Notes: generated by a model from the sequence alone, not told the origin. 64,000 nt of DNA from Eucalyptus grandis (GCF_016545825.1 NC_052619.1:7641501-7705500); one strand, 5' to 3'. Counted from the stretch's first letter, positions 22,917 to 35,472 are shown. A program made the numbers and translations.

Positions 22917-25530
22917 TGTCACGACCTACTCTCGGGGGGAGGGAACAGGCTTAGGGGTATTGCCTAAAGGACGGGGCTAAGGCCCGTGATCAGGCGCGGG
23001 CTCTCCCAAGCCTATACCCCGCGTGACGTTGGGATATATTATAGGAATTTTGCATAAAAGGAGTCGCCACTAGCCTATTGGGGTCGGCTAGAAACCAAGT
23101 GAGGCATGGGTGCCTCACTTCCTACGCAACCAGAGAATCTAGGTTCGGGGACTTGATTACACTAATTAACCAAATAGTGCCCTTTCGGTACCTAATCTTG
23201 TTCATTTTAACAAAATGATTTTTGGCAAGCAATTTGAATTGATTTTGTGTTTATCCACTAACATGTGAAGTGATCATACAGTGCGCAATCATTAAAGTAA
23301 TAGCTATAATTACCAAGGTCCTAATTGCCATAAAATTAAGCACATGCCATCTAACGTAATTAGATATGAAAAATAAACATGCAACATAATTAATATGCGA
23401 GCACATAAAGGTTAATTACGCTAAAATGGCAATACATGGAAAATCTTAATCAAACCCCATCATTTTTGGATTTTCGAAAAAATTTTAATTTTTAATTTTA
23501 ATTTTTTTAAATAATTTTTTTTTAATTTTTAAAATTTTTTAAATTTTTTAAATTTTTTTAGTTTCTCAAAAAAGTAAATTTTCGATTTTTTTAAATTTTA
23601 ATTTTTTTAAAAATTTTTTAAATTTTTTTTTTAAATTTTGATTTTTGATTTTTGATTTTTTTAATATATTTTTTAACAAAGGGGAGAATCGGGTCGGGTC
23701 CGGTCTCCGACCGGACCCAGGTTCGGCCCACTAAAAAAACACACGAAATTTTTAAAAGAACAGGAAATGAAGGCAATTTTCGGCCCAAAGCCCATCTTGA
23801 ATTTTTACTTCACCCACCCGAGGGCCCATTATCTAATTTCTGTTTCTGGCCCAACCTAATCAGCCCACGAACTAAAAAGGCATCTTCTTCGGGCTTCTTC
23901 TTCCCCAACCGCAGCTCGCCGAGGCACCTGCAGCTCCTCCGCCGGTCCGATGCCAACAACGCCGCGAGTACGGACCGCCCTAAAGGAGTCGCCGACCCAT
24001 CGTCTGGCTTCGGTGGTTCCGTCCGACCGACGCCGAGCGCCGCCGGCCACCGGTTGGCCGGCGTTCCGAGAGTCTCCTATTTCGGTGAGATAAGCGCGCT
24101 TCGTCTCGCCCCAAACCGCGCGAGGGAACCTACCGAAAAGCTAGAAGAACGACAGGGACGATGCGTGACCAGGGTATGATCCCAAGCGCGCTAAAAATCA
24201 AAAACTAAGCTCCGATCGAAGGCTGGATGTGGCGGTTTCGTTGAGGCATTTCGACAAACATGTGGCGTGCACTAACAACGTTAAGAGATTTCAGCTCGGC
24301 CGGAGCCCGAGCGCGCATCCGAACCTTCAACAATGCACACCAGAACAACAAACAAATAAACGGGGAAAGGTGGTGGCCGAAGCTCGCCCGAAACCGGTCG
24401 GGATGAGCTCCGGCCGGAATGCTTTCGAAGACACACTCCAACTGCTCAAAGAAAAATACCGACCTGGGTTCCTGCGGGAATGGCGGCTTAGAGATATGTC
24501 GACGGTGGCGGCGGTGGCTCGAAGAAACGCCAGCAGCGAAAGTGACGACCCAAAGGCGCGTCGGTGGTGGTGGTACTTCGGAGACGAGCGCCTCTTCTCC
24601 CCGTTCCCTCCCGTTTCTCGTCTGCTGGGCTTCGAGGGTTACAACGGTAGCCGGTGCCTGACCGGCGGAGGTTGGGTGGCAGCGATTGACAACAGTGGTG
24701 CGCCCTGCTCCCCTCTTCCTCTCTGTGTTTCTCTCTATTCTGGGCCTCTCTCCCCTCGGTCTGGTGTTTTTTTTTTTTGGTTCCGATCTCCCTGTGCTGC
24801 TGGGTTCTGAAGATTACAGCTGCGGCCGGCAGTTCACTGGCGGCAACTGGACGTCCGAGACTCCTCGGCTCCTTACCCGGCCTATTCTCCTCTCTTTTCT
24901 CTCGATTTCCTCTTTGTGTTCTCCCTTCGTCCCTTCTTTTTTCATTCTTCTGCCTTTTTATCCTCCCCTCCTTCCTCTCCTCTTTTTCTCGATTTTCCCT
25001 CTGTGTTCTTATACTTCCTGTAGGTATCCTGAGGGAAGACCCCCTGCCGTGCTAGCTGGTTGATCGCTCTGCTTCCTCGACCCGCGGATCGCGCCGAAAC
25101 CCCTGCCATGCCGATCCTCTGCCTCGCCTTCTCTTCATCTTCCCGTTTCCTTTCTTTTTTTTTCTGCAGGAACTTGCGAAGACCACGGCTGAGCCAGTTG
25201 CCGGTCGGTTGCTCCCGACCCGCGGATCATGCCGCGCCCCCTGCCACACCGATCCTCTGCGCAGTTGTGCAGGTCGTGCGAAGACGAAGGAGGGAGAAGA
25301 CCGGATGCGGGCCGGGCCGAAAAAGAAAAGAGGTTGGGCTGGCCCAGCACGCGGGAGGAAAAGAAAAGGAGAGACGGGTCGGGCCACAGCCGAATCCAGC
25401 CCGACCCGACCATATTCTTTTTTGTTCGTTTATTTTAGTTAAAGAATATTAATTAATTTTTTTGTGATTAATTCCTAATCTTTAACGCTACTTTAAATTA
25501 ATTAACTTATGTAAAATTTAGGTGTCAACA
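22917..25530 (-). repeat. 5' LTR of the Ogre-like element
   Basis: This is the upstream LTR in the direction of transcription (minus strand), since it abuts the primer site at 22895-22913. On the minus strand it begins TGTTGACACCTAAATTTTAC and ends GGTCGTGACA. It lacks the block of about 100 bases near 8975-9073 and a short duplicated GGGTCCGGTCT segment present in the other LTR. I could not identify a TATA box with confidence. Confidence 0.95.
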
Positions 25531-26207
25531 AGGCTACACGACATAACATGACATATCGACATGTCATTTTTAAAAAAATAGAAAATTCTAATACGTTGTA
25601 ACAAATTATATATTAAATATATATTTTTATATATATTATCATTTTTATGATTATTTCAATTAAATTAATTTGATTCAAATTCACAAGTAAATAAATAATA
25701 ATAAAATTTAAAATGAATTTTATATTAAAAACATTAATCTACCATTTATTGATATCATTCGTTGTTTCAATTTAATAAATTCAACGCAATTCCAATAATC
25801 CATAAAACTTGGAAGTAAAAAATAAGTAGTTCATATTCTAGACCCGTTTGTCAGGCGTATTGGAAAAGAAGAGAAAAAAACTTGAGAAGTGAATTGTGTA
25901 TAATAGGAAGTGAGAGTTATAAAAGAAAAGAAGAGAAGATTAATTTTTTCTCCATTTATTATTTTTATTATTGTTTTTTATTTTTTTACATATAATATAT
26001 TTTGACCCCTCATTTATTTAAAATTTTTAAAATTGATCTCGTATACTATAATCACGTGTCGGAAACTCTCATGTCGGAGGAGTGTCGAGAAAATTGACCA
26101 AGCATCAGATTTTCCAACACGTATTGACCAAGTATTGGAAAGTGTTTGAAAGTGTCGACAAGTATCAGAGTGTTCAACATAACATAAAGGTGAAAAGTGC
26201 TTCTTAA

Positions 26208-27754
26208 CCGGGAACCTACAAAACCCTATTATAGAAATTGACTTATACACTTTGGTTTAAACCCCTAATTTTCCTCTTCAAGAGCAACTCCGTGGCTTTC
26301 TTCCTTTCGGAGAAAATTACTTCCTCCTGAAAGTCTTACTCTTCGTTGCTGTCACCACCACCGGCCGTGGGAAGGCACAGGTGATGAGGTCTACTAGCGA
26401 CAAGCTCTTGCGCGGTTTGTTCATTCTTAAGTGACCAAGGACAATAGAGGGAAGAGAATGAAAGTCGTCGTTGTAGCATCAACCGCAAGGCCTAGTTCCC
26501 TGAAGACTTTAGGATCGTTGACTTAGGATGCCTTTGGTAACCATTCTATTTCTAAGAACAATTTATACTTAAAAATGATTCAATTTTATTCTGCTTTCTA
26601 AATGAGTTTATAAGCAATTGAAGGTATTTGATAATTATTCAAAATTTATATTCCCAAAATATAAACACATTTGCTATGTTCCATAAATTTTTTGTAGCTC
26701 AGAATATTTTAAATTTTTTTAATAATTTTACTATGTTTGTTTCTTTTCTTTTCTTTTTTCATCCCTTTTCTTCTTCCCTGGCAGGTTGCCAGCCATAGCA
26801 ATGGTCGACGACTAGCTGGGCATGGTTCAACGACTCGCTGGAGCCTCTCCAAGTTAGAACAAGGTTCGACAAACTCATTGGATCCTTGCTAGGGTTATTG
26901 GGTGAGCTTGCTTGGCCACTAGCAAGGTTGAGTCTCGCGACAGTTGATGATAGGGCTTGGCAAGGCTTTAGCGAGCTTGGGTTTATAAAGGCTGTGTTCA
27001 TGTCTCCGGCGCTTGAGTTCTAGTCCCGACCCTTAGGCTCGGGTCCATAGGAATGTTTTTCTTATAAATTTATTTTTTAATAAAAAATTGAATTTTAAAT
27101 TATTTTTATTTTTAAATAATCGAATTATTTTTTTAAATATTTTCTTTTCTTTCTTCTTTCTTTTTTTCTTTCTTTTCTTTCTTCTTTCTTTTTTCTTTCT
27201 TTTCCTTCCTCCTTCTTCCTTTGTCGGTCGTGTGCCTCAGTGACAACTAGCAGCCCAACGACTAGCCAAGACATGACCAGTGAGCTTGAGGCTCGATCAA
27301 TTCAGGGTAGCCCAAGCTTTGCCAAGATCAACAAGCTCGTGCCTCACCAAATCCAGGTGAGTTCAAGCTTTTTCGAGGTGCGCGAGCTTATGGCAAGCTC
27401 GCACTTCGACCTCACCTCAACCTCACATGCCTCGTGATGTGGCCCTTGAACTCGTACCTCGATCTGGCTCTTGAGCTTGAGTTCTCTCGAGCTTGCCTTA
27501 ACCTCGAGCTTTGACCTCGAGCTCGGGCCTTGCCATATTTGACGAGCTTGAGCTCACCTATGGCCATTGCTAGCCAATCGCGATGGAGCAAGGAGAAAAA
27601 AAGGAAAGAAAATAAAAGAAAATAAAAAGAAATGAAAATAAAAAAACAATAATTAGAAATTCAACTTTTTAAGAAATAAAAATTATTTAAAATTTGTAAA
27701 AAATTGGTTGAGATGAAGTCATGAGATTGAAATCATTTTCCAATAAGATCCAAA
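26208..27754. other. Intergenic DNA, low-complexity gene-like tracts
   Basis: 26208-26520 is of balanced composition with no long frame. 26700-27600 contains CT-rich runs (27120-27220), repeated words such as GAGCTTG and GCTCG (27270-27560), and poly-A/T tracts. The short open frames here are low-complexity and not supported as genes. Confidence 0.4.
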
Positions 27755-28990
27755 CATCAGAAAATGTTTTTGATCATATATTACCAAAAAAAAAAAGAAT
27801 TAACTGTTTTCTTGGAAAATGTTTTGGAAATTTTCTTTTATTATTGAATTTTCCGTGAAATAAACATACATAGTATATATTCAGGTATAAGCACATCTTG
27901 GTACAATCAAAATAAAAAGGAACTCCAAATCATAGTGGTGGAAGGTGATCTATCCTACAAGACTAAAAAATAAGTGATAAGCTAAAAAATAGGTGGTGAG
28001 CCGAAACTTATTAAATGAAATCTCTGAGTCTAAAGTAGGAGATTATCATGTTACTCAACCTAGTATATATACAAATAACATGAGTCCAAGGCAATAACCA
28101 TGCATGACAAATGCATAAACAAGTGTGGTTTTTTTTTTTTTTAAAGAAAAATCATGACATGCCAATGAAAACCATTAAAAATATGCAAGTTCATTCACTT
28201 AAAAACAAGCAAATGACATATTATTTTATGATACACCAGCATTACCTAGTAGCTCACAATTATATATAGGGAATGTCTATTCCCCACTGGTCATGAAGCT
28301 CACTAGTATACATAAACAAGTTCATATTTGTCATTATAAGTATGAAATCATTTATATATATTAGATATCTTCATCAGAAAATGTTTTCAATCATACATTA
28401 CCAAAAAAAAAAAAAAAAAAAAAAAAACTGTTTTCTTGGAAAATGTTTCGGAAATTTTCATTTATCATTGAATTTTCCACGAAATAAACACACCTAGTAT
28501 ATATTCAAGTATAAGCACATCTTGGTACAATAAAAATAAAAAGGAACTCCAAATCGTAGTGGCAGAAAGTGATCTATCCTACAAGACTAAAAAATAAGTG
28601 ATGAGCTAAAAAATAGGTGGTGAGCCAAAAGTTATTAAATGAAATCCCTGAGTCTAAGGTATGAGATTATCATATTACTCAACCTAATATATATACAAAC
28701 AACGTGAGTCCATGGAAATAACCATGCATGACAAATGCATAAACAAGTGGTTTTTTTTTTTTTTTAAATCATGACATGCCAATGAAAACCATTAAAAATA
28801 TTCAAGTTCATTCACTCAAAAACAAGCAAATGACATATTAGTTTATGATACACCGACATCACCTAGTAGCTCACAATTATACATAGGGAATGTGTATTCC
28901 TCACTAGTCATGAAGCTAACCAATATACATAAATAAGTTCATATTTGTCATGAAGCTTACCAATATACACAGGTGAGTTCATATTGATCA
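27755..28990 (+). repeat. 617-bp tandem duplication
   Basis: Bases 27755-28371 are repeated at 28372 to about 28988 with scattered substitutions and different poly-A/T lengths (the A run at 28404-28426 is longer in the second copy). Shared landmarks are GTTTTCTTGGAAAATGTTT, AAGCACATCTTGGTACAAT and ACCATGCATGACAAATGCAT. Near the end of the second copy there are extra short repeats of a GAGTTCATA motif. Confidence 0.92.
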
Positions 28991-30769
28991 TGAATATATC
29001 TAATATATATAGATGAGTTCATACTTATAATTGACTAGGATCCATCTCTACTCATGAGGCATTTTGAACACTCCTAGAGCATTCCAAACACACTTTGCTC
29101 CTGTTTAGTGTGCAATTTGGTTTATTCCTACTCCCTTTGCCATCTCAAAAGTTTGCCATGAGCTACTTCTTGTTCGAGCCTTCTGGCCTCAATGATCACT
29201 CCCTTCCCTACTTAGACTTGGTCATTATCAGCTTTAGTCTGGTTCATCCCCAGACCACACACCTACTAGAGAAGGTCCCACTTTGGCATCCCTCGATTAT
29301 CTTATATAATCGACAATGTGACACTGGCAACTCATATTATTGACAACATGAACATCGACTACTCAAATAATCGGCAAAGGGAACATCAGCAACACTTAGC
29401 TAGTAAATTGGTAGCTTAGTTAAATTACAAAGATATCACTTTCAGGTTTAATATTCATAATTTTCACATTCTTGTCACTAAAAGATTGCCATCGCATCTT
29501 AGAAAAACAATTGAAGACCCCTAAGAAATCTATCAAACACATCTTAGACATGTAACAAACTTGATGATCCTATTCAAGTGAACATAAAAATCTCGCATAC
29601 CATTATTGTAGCTTAACTACGCTTGACAACAAAAGCCAAATATATGCTGACAATCAACGACCATCCAAGTTAAGAGTACCAAGTAGATCAATCTAACTTA
29701 GCCTTTAGAGTTTTCACTTACCTCAAATAGAAGGTAAATATAAAATCAAAGGTTTCATCACCCTCAAAGTAAAATCATCAAGAACAAAGATTAACATCTC
29801 TCAACCTTTTAAAATATAATAAAACCCACAAGTTCACCTTGTAAGCTCTTGAAAAAAGGAATTTTGAAGATTTGACAACAAAAGAATAAAAGCTTTCCTT
29901 TCACATGAAAGAGAGGAACATGAAAATATAAAAGGAAGATCTCTTTTTTCTTTCTTTGCAAAAATAAGTTGTAATTCTTTTTTAAAGTTGAAGACATATG
30001 GATACTTATTTATAGGCCAAGGGAGGTGAGAACTAGTAACTTAAGTTAATAGAAATGATGAATTAAGGTTAAAAAAATATGGTAGGTGGAAATGCAAGAC
30101 AGGTGGTCAAGTTAGAAAACTAGAAGTGACATAATCACATCATCCAATGTGGATAAACCAAGTAATGATGATCTTAAGTAAAAATGCTAGGTGTAAAGAG
30201 AGGAATGGTGCTTTACTCCAAAGGATACAAGTGACCTCAAAAGTGGCTTAATAAAAGTAGCAAAAAGAGATATTTTGATTGAAATGTGAGAGAACTCCTT
30301 GTTGGCCAAGTAAAAGAAATGAGTAATTCAGAGCATTAACATGCTAAAGTTGAAAGAGATGATGTAATGCATGATATCAAGGTTAAACTAAGTTCAATGT
30401 CACAAACTAAGGATGTGGGGCTTAAAATACCTGGTGGAAAAATGAAGAAAGAGTATATAAATTAAAAATGGACAAATGGCTCACCTATATGGTTTCCAAA
30501 TTAGATATTTTTGTTAAGTTATTAAAGAATCTTGAAAATCAATATATAAATAAGGAAATCAATGTCCGTTTCAAGCATGGATAAATTAGAAAAATATTTT
30601 GAACTTACTAAAAACATTAGTGAAAAATAACGGATGCCAAGAAAATCTCAATTTAGTAAGTTTAAAACTTGAATATTGTCAAAACTGCAATTTGAGGACT
30701 ACAACTAATATGGTGGTAAATTAATTATTGCCACTTAACATCGTTGACATACATGTCAACACCTATCAA
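28991..30769. other. AT-rich intergenic DNA
   Basis: No recognisable gene. Short open frames at 29095-29343 (plus) and 29997-29809 (minus) show no known domain. A TATA-like CCTATAAATAAG on the minus strand (about 30017-30006) has no credible gene after it. Confidence 0.4.
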
Positions 30770-31050
30770 TTTAATCTCAAAACATAGCACTTCGGTGACT
30801 ATGACCTAGGAAATTCATCCTAAATACTATTACTGAAAGTTGAAAATTATGGACGGCACATATGCATTTTTATCATTTGCAATAGTCTTAATTGGTGCAC
30901 TTAAAGAACTTGTTAACTAAACCTATTAAGATTGTTTTATGGGACTATTAAAATATAATTTTAATATGTACTATATACGGTTGCAATTTAAAGATAATTT
31001 CGCGCCATACTTTAATAAATACTAATTATCAAGTTGGTATATCCAACTTA

Positions 31051-32408
31051 CGCTGTGTTTGACAATCAAGATAAAACTCAGAATATGATAAAATTATCAT
31101 TTATCCTATGTTTGATGTCTATTTAAGATAGGATAAATGGAGATATCAGGGGATATAGACCAGATAAAATTATGCATTGGGGAAAGTGGGATAAAGGTGA
31201 ATAGGAAAGTTATTTTTTTCGAATGACAAATTTTTTAAGTTAACAAAATTAGAATTATATCTCAATATAAACAATATTTAAATTCTAACATAAGAAATTC
31301 AAAATAACAAAAAATAAGAATTTATTTATTTTAATTTGATCTTATTTTCAATTGTATATATTTGAATTTAATTATATTTTAAAAATTATTTCAATATATA
31401 AATATATTTATATTTATTATATATTTTAGGTATTTTACGTATATTAGTAAAAATTACTATTTAATAAAATTTTATTAGAGAACAATGGGAGGGCAAAAAT
31501 AAAAAATAAAATAATTAAAAAGAGAGGAAAATAAAATAAAGTAAGCAAGAGTGTCACTAGAGATAGTTATTTTTCTTGATGGACAAGTTTTTTTAAATTA
31601 ACAAAATTAAAATTATATCTCAATATAAATAAATGATGCCTTAAGCTCCACTCGTTCTCTTGTGTCTTATGTGTCGGGCCAAGTTGCTTGCAAGGCTTTG
31701 CTTAGTTGACTAAGCGGCAAGCTTTCAAATCTTAGCACCACCAACCTAAACTCTTTTCTTCGACACCTAGTTTAGCAATTAAGTCTCGTTTGAGTTTGTT
31801 TTCAGCCACTCTATTTATCCTAATGACAACGGGCTCCCTCTCCTTTCCCTTACCCTTGTTGTCACGGCATTCTAATAACTTAAAGTTCCCTGCTCGTGCT
31901 CTCATCAAGTGAAGCCCATAGCAAAAAATAAAAATTTAGTTATCTTAATTTATTCTTTTGTTTATATATTCGAATTTAATATAATTTTATTTAATAATTT
32001 CAATATATAAATATAGATATATTTATTATATATTTTAGGTATTTCAGTATTTTGGTTATATTAGTACAATCTACTATTTAACAAAATTTTATTAGAGAAT
32101 GATGGGAGGGGAAAAACAAAAAAGAAATTATTTAATAAAAGAGAGGACAATAGAATAAAAAACCAAATAAAATAAATTAAGTAAGAGTATCGTGAGAGAT
32201 TTTTACCATTGTATTTTATAAAAATTTTGGTTCATTTTTACTAATGTGTCATTTATACCAAATAATGTACATGATATGATATGAATATATCCAACTTTAT
32301 TATTGCAATCATCAAACAGTGGATATGATTTATCAAAATCCCATAGATTTCATATTTGATTTTATTCAGTTATTTAATAATTAGAAATTCGGACGACCAA
32401 ACGTAGCC
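31051..32408. mobile_element. Harbinger-like MITE, composite
   Basis: Ends are CGCTGTGTTTGACAATCAAG and (inverted) GGCTACGTTTGGTCGTCCG. Both flanks are TTA (31048-31050 and 32409-32411). The paralogous site at 40457-40459 has a single ATA and no insertion, confirming a 3-base target duplication as in PIF/Harbinger. The element is 1358 bases because its middle is duplicated: 31205-31275 recurs at about 31560-31630 and 31308-31550 recurs at 31921-32160. A unique GC-richer segment (about 31636-31918) sits in between. It is related to the MITE at 36713-37428. Confidence 0.8.
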
Positions 32409-32667
32409 TTAGAGGTTTTGAATTGGATTTCTTGGGTTTCCTTTTCAATCATCTATGAGTTTCATTCTTTAATACAGCTTAACACCTTCATCATTAAATT
32501 GATTTTCTCATGAAAATAAGCGCTTTTAGATATCAATATATTATGATGTGGATGCGATTGCCTAGGAATTTTCTATAATGTTTAGATAAGTCAAAACGTG
32601 GTCAACGAGCCAGGAACAAGAGATTTGATGATGATTTACGCCAAAATTTTCAAGAAGATATCAAGAT

Positions 32668-33323
32668 TTATGTAGCACCGACACGGACACGTGACACGTG
32701 ACACGACACGACACGACAGGTCGACACGTCATTTCTTAAAAATAGAGAATTTCGACACGTTGCAACACGTTATATATTAGATATATTTTTATATATAAAT
32801 ACATAAATAAATAATAATAAAAATAGCCTAGAATTAATTTACACAAAAATATTAAATAATATCATTCATTATTTTAATTTGTTACAATAATACACAAAAC
32901 TTAGAGGAAAAAAACATTGTTTAAAGAAAAATGCTGAAATGATATTTTTAAATTTATTTATTTATCATATATAGCATTTTTTATTACTTCTTTCAAAGTA
33001 AAAGACTTAAAAAAAAAAAAAATTCTAAAAAATAAAACTAAAAAAGATTGACCCCGTGTGTGTATATTTATAGCAATTTTATTACTTCTTTTATTACTTC
33101 TTTTGTGTATATTTATATTTTGACCCCTCAAGTATTATAAATTTTTAAAATTGACCATGTTCGTGTTAGAATCGCGTGTCGGAGCGTGTCGGAAAGAGTT
33201 GACCACGTATCGGATTTTTCGACACTCATTGACCGCGTGTCGGTACGTGTCGGAGCGTGTTGGACACGTGTCGGAGTGTCGGACATGACACAAAGGCTTC
33301 CGGAGAGTGTCCGTGCTACATAA
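32668..33323. mobile_element. hAT-type MITE, 656 bp
   Basis: Terminal inverted repeats are TTATGTAGCAC at both ends. A perfect 8-base target duplication ATCAAGAT flanks it (32660-32667 and 33324-33331). The empty paralogous site at 40708-40715 has one copy (ATCGAGAT). Inside are many short ACACG/TGTCG repeats near both ends, including GACACG tracts at 32700-32730 and TGTCGGA tracts at 33178-33290, and an AT-rich middle. There is no transposase. The MITE split by the Ogre-like element (7927/26207) belongs to the same family. Confidence 0.92.
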
Positions 33324-33563
33324 ATCAAGATGCAATGGATATTTTGTATTAGGAATTTATATATAGTTTTGATATCTTCTTTGTCTAGATTTAGTTAAAA
33401 AAAAGGGATATTGATTTGCTGCTAATTTGAAATAGAGATTCAATATTTTCTCCTTCTCTCATCTTTGAAAATTTAGTTTTCTTCTAAGTTAGTACTTACC
33501 ACATTTTCACCACATCATATTTTTATTGTTGTTTTTTGATAGCAAGTACACAACAATTTTGGG

Positions 33564-34060
33564 TGATCGATTCCAAGTCCGGTCCGGATCCGGCCTGGTC
33601 CATTGGATCCGGCCACTTAGCAAATGAAAATTTAAAAAAATTATTTTGGAGTTATTACAATTTTAGTGTTATTGCTATTGATAAGAAATTAAAAAATATA
33701 TATTTTTTAAAAAGTGTTGGTCCGGTTCCCCCTCAAAACTAGGAACATGCCCAAAAATTGTTGGATCTATTTTTATGGAACTGGGAATCGGACTAATGCC
33801 TCTAGGAATCAAACCAAACCTGCTGATCCAATCCAATATGAGTAATCCTCTACACTATCGCTCTTCACGCACTCTTTCAATCCAACCCAAACACTCCCCC
33901 GTCTTCCCCATGCATTTGCTAAGACTATCTCTCTTTGCCATTTCCCTCCGCGTGGTCTTGGAACTCCAAGTTCCGGTCCTTCATTATTTTTTCGGTAAAC
34001 CACACTGAAGAAGACACAAGAAACCTCCGAAGCTGCAAAAATCTTGTCTTTTCTGCAGAA
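33564..34060 (+). promoter_or_regulatory. Upstream region of the first KCS copy, promoter decayed
   Basis: 33835-34060 is homologous to the 5' region of the intact KCS (35440-35700) and of the third copy (43960-44177), with the shared AACTCCAAGTTC block and CTGAAGAAG...CACAAGAAACCTC. The TATA box of the intact copy is not preserved here. 33564-33834 is a separate unassigned segment rich in GGTCCGG/GGATCCGG words. Confidence 0.6.
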
Positions 34061-34670
34061 ATAGCCGAGCGACAAGAACAGATAAGTATAAAAAACCCAG
34101 CCCAAACAGTCCCCCTCTCAGTCGAACCTCGAAGCCAGGACTTGGACAGACCATCCAACCACAACCTCCCAAACTTCCTCATGTCAGTGAGGCTCAAGTA
34201 CGTGAAGCTTGGCTTCCACTACCTCATCTCCTACACCATGTATTTACTCCTCATGCCATTCCTTTAAATCTCCTTGGCCCACCTCTCGATCCATACGGCC
34301 CCAGACCTGGCCCAACTGTGGGAACAACTCAGGTTCAACCTCGTCACCATCGTAATCTTTTCGACCCTCGTGGGAACAACTCAGGTTCAATCTCGTCACC
34401 ATCGTAATCTAATCTTTTCGACCCTCGTCATATTTCTGGTCACTCTCAACTTCATGTACCAGCCCAGAAAAAGTCTACCTTGTCGACTTCGCCTGCTACA
34501 GGCCCGACCCAGCCCAGATATGTACCAGCGAGACCTTCATGGAGCGGTCGGAGCTCACGACCCAAGGAGAGCCTTGCTTTCCAGCGGCAGATCCTCAAGA
34601 AGTCCGGGCTCGGGCAGAGGACACACGTGCCTGAGGCCGTGCTCCAGGTCCCACCAAACCAGTGTGCAAG
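34061..34670 (+). pseudogene. KCS: 3-ketoacyl-CoA synthase pseudogene (first copy)
   Basis: Homologous to the first exon of the intact gene at 35701. The start codon reads ATA instead of ATG, followed by AERQEQ. The shared N-terminus [16 protein letters not shown] is clear. A TAA stop follows after MPFL (about 34265). A 52-base tandem duplication (34319-34370 repeated at 34371-34427) shifts the frame. Homology stops at about 34670, just after LQVPP, before the catalytic cysteine region, and the second exon is missing. It cannot make an enzyme. Confidence 0.9.
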
Positions 34671-34689
34671 AGACATACGAATTAAAGAA

Positions 34690-35300
34690 ATACATGGATT
34701 CAGGAGATACATGAACTAAAGAGACGTATCTCATTTTGCTAATTTTCATTGATCCATTAACGCACTATAATTACAACACAGAGAAGAATCCATCCACAGG
34801 AACCTATAATAAATCTAGGCTTGTTGTCCAAACCAACGAGTGCTTGTTCGAGGACAAATTAGAGTTTAGGCATTGAGGATGAGTGAGGGGAGGGCGATGA
34901 GCGGCTTACACCTCGGAGCTTTGTCTTCCACCGTTGCCATGCTTGACCACGAGCTCCCGAGATCTAGGCCTCAAATCAAGCATGAGCGTCAAATCTTAGA
35001 TTGCTTGCGCTTGATCAAGGGCTCAAATCGATCTCCATCTGATGACGAAGGTGTTGGAGTTGCGGTCAAGGACAGTGGTGAACGAGCTTGAGGGCGTCAA
35101 TGGGCAGTTTGGCGGGGAGAGAATAAAGGACTTTAGAGGAGGAGAGAGTAAGATAGAGGCGTGAGGAATGACGATGGAAAAAAAAAAAAAAAAAAGAGGG
35201 AAAGAAAGAAAGAAAACAAAAGGAGAAGGAGAAAAATAAGAGAATTTTTAAAATACCAGGACGAAAATACCCCTGACTATATATAAGATTTGACCTTTAT
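34690..35300 (+). repeat. Duplicated KCS spacer block, copy 1
   Basis: Matches 43250-43790 closely in order, and partly 42380-42560. Shared words include GGACAAATTAGAGTTT, GCTTTGTCTTCCA, CATCTGATGA and GGAGGAGAGAGTAA. It sits between the first and second KCS copies; its partner precedes the third. A poly-A run (35180-35199) and a purine-rich tract lie at its end. Confidence 0.8.
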
Positions 35301-35472
35301 AAATGCATATCTTTATTTGAGATTAAATAGGTCATTTTATATTCTTATATGAGATAAAGTGCACCATATAACCTCTTTTAAGAAAATGACTCACTTTAAA
35401 TCCTTATATGCAATTTTCTCCTAATCTTAGCAATAACCGTATAATAACTCCTCAACGCTCTCCACGCACTCT

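Larger units (their letters stand above)
7970..25530 (-). mobile_element. Ogre/Tat-like Ty3-gypsy retrotransposon, near full length
   Basis: The element is 17.6 kb with long LTRs (7970-10735 and 22917-25530), a tRNA-Arg primer site, a polypurine tract, an extra ORF before gag, gag, RT with two RNase H-like domains, and integrase without a chromodomain. An extra ORF1, a tRNA-Arg primer and a second RNase H are hallmarks of the Ogre/Tat group. The flanking 5-mers are AGGCC and AGGCT, a target-site duplication with one change. Coding order on the minus strand is ORF1 22228-20927, gag 20581-18040, pol 17608-14208, then 3.5 kb of untranslated repeats. Defects: a frameshift near the gag start, two amber stops in the gag frame, no visible protease, a frameshift before RT and one amber stop in integrase. 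It inserted into a pre-existing hAT MITE. Confidence 0.93.
7927..26207 (+). mobile_element. hAT-type MITE interrupted by the Ogre-like element
   Basis: Bases 7927-7969 begin TTAAGTAGTACTGACACCGG. The sequence resumes at 25536-26207 after the Ogre-like element. Joined, the two parts match the MITE at 32668-33323 along its length: the same GTAG(C/T)AC...GACAC start, the same central AT-rich block, and the same GACCCCTCA...TGTCGGA repeats toward the right end. The 8 bases before it (CCAAGAAC, 7919-7926) resemble the 8 after it (CCGGGAAC, 26208-26215), as expected for an old hAT target-site duplication. The right terminal inverted repeat is badly eroded. Confidence 0.7.
30770..33563 (+). repeat. 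Duplicated KCS-flanking block, copy 1 (with two MITE insertions)
   Basis: Outside the insertions at 31051-32408 and 32668-33323, this block matches 40190-41064. Shared stretches are GGGACTATTAAAATATAA, TATGAG(T/C)TTCATTCTTTA, TTTTAGATATCAATATATT and GATGTGGATGCGATTGC. It lies upstream of the first KCS copy; its partner lies upstream of the third. It is therefore part of the duplicated unit of the KCS locus. Confidence 0.85.

Noticed and set aside
29997..30017. TATA-like motif and short open frame on the minus strand
   Set aside because: The frame begins only about 10 bases after the TATA box and encodes a Lys/Phe-rich low-complexity peptide.
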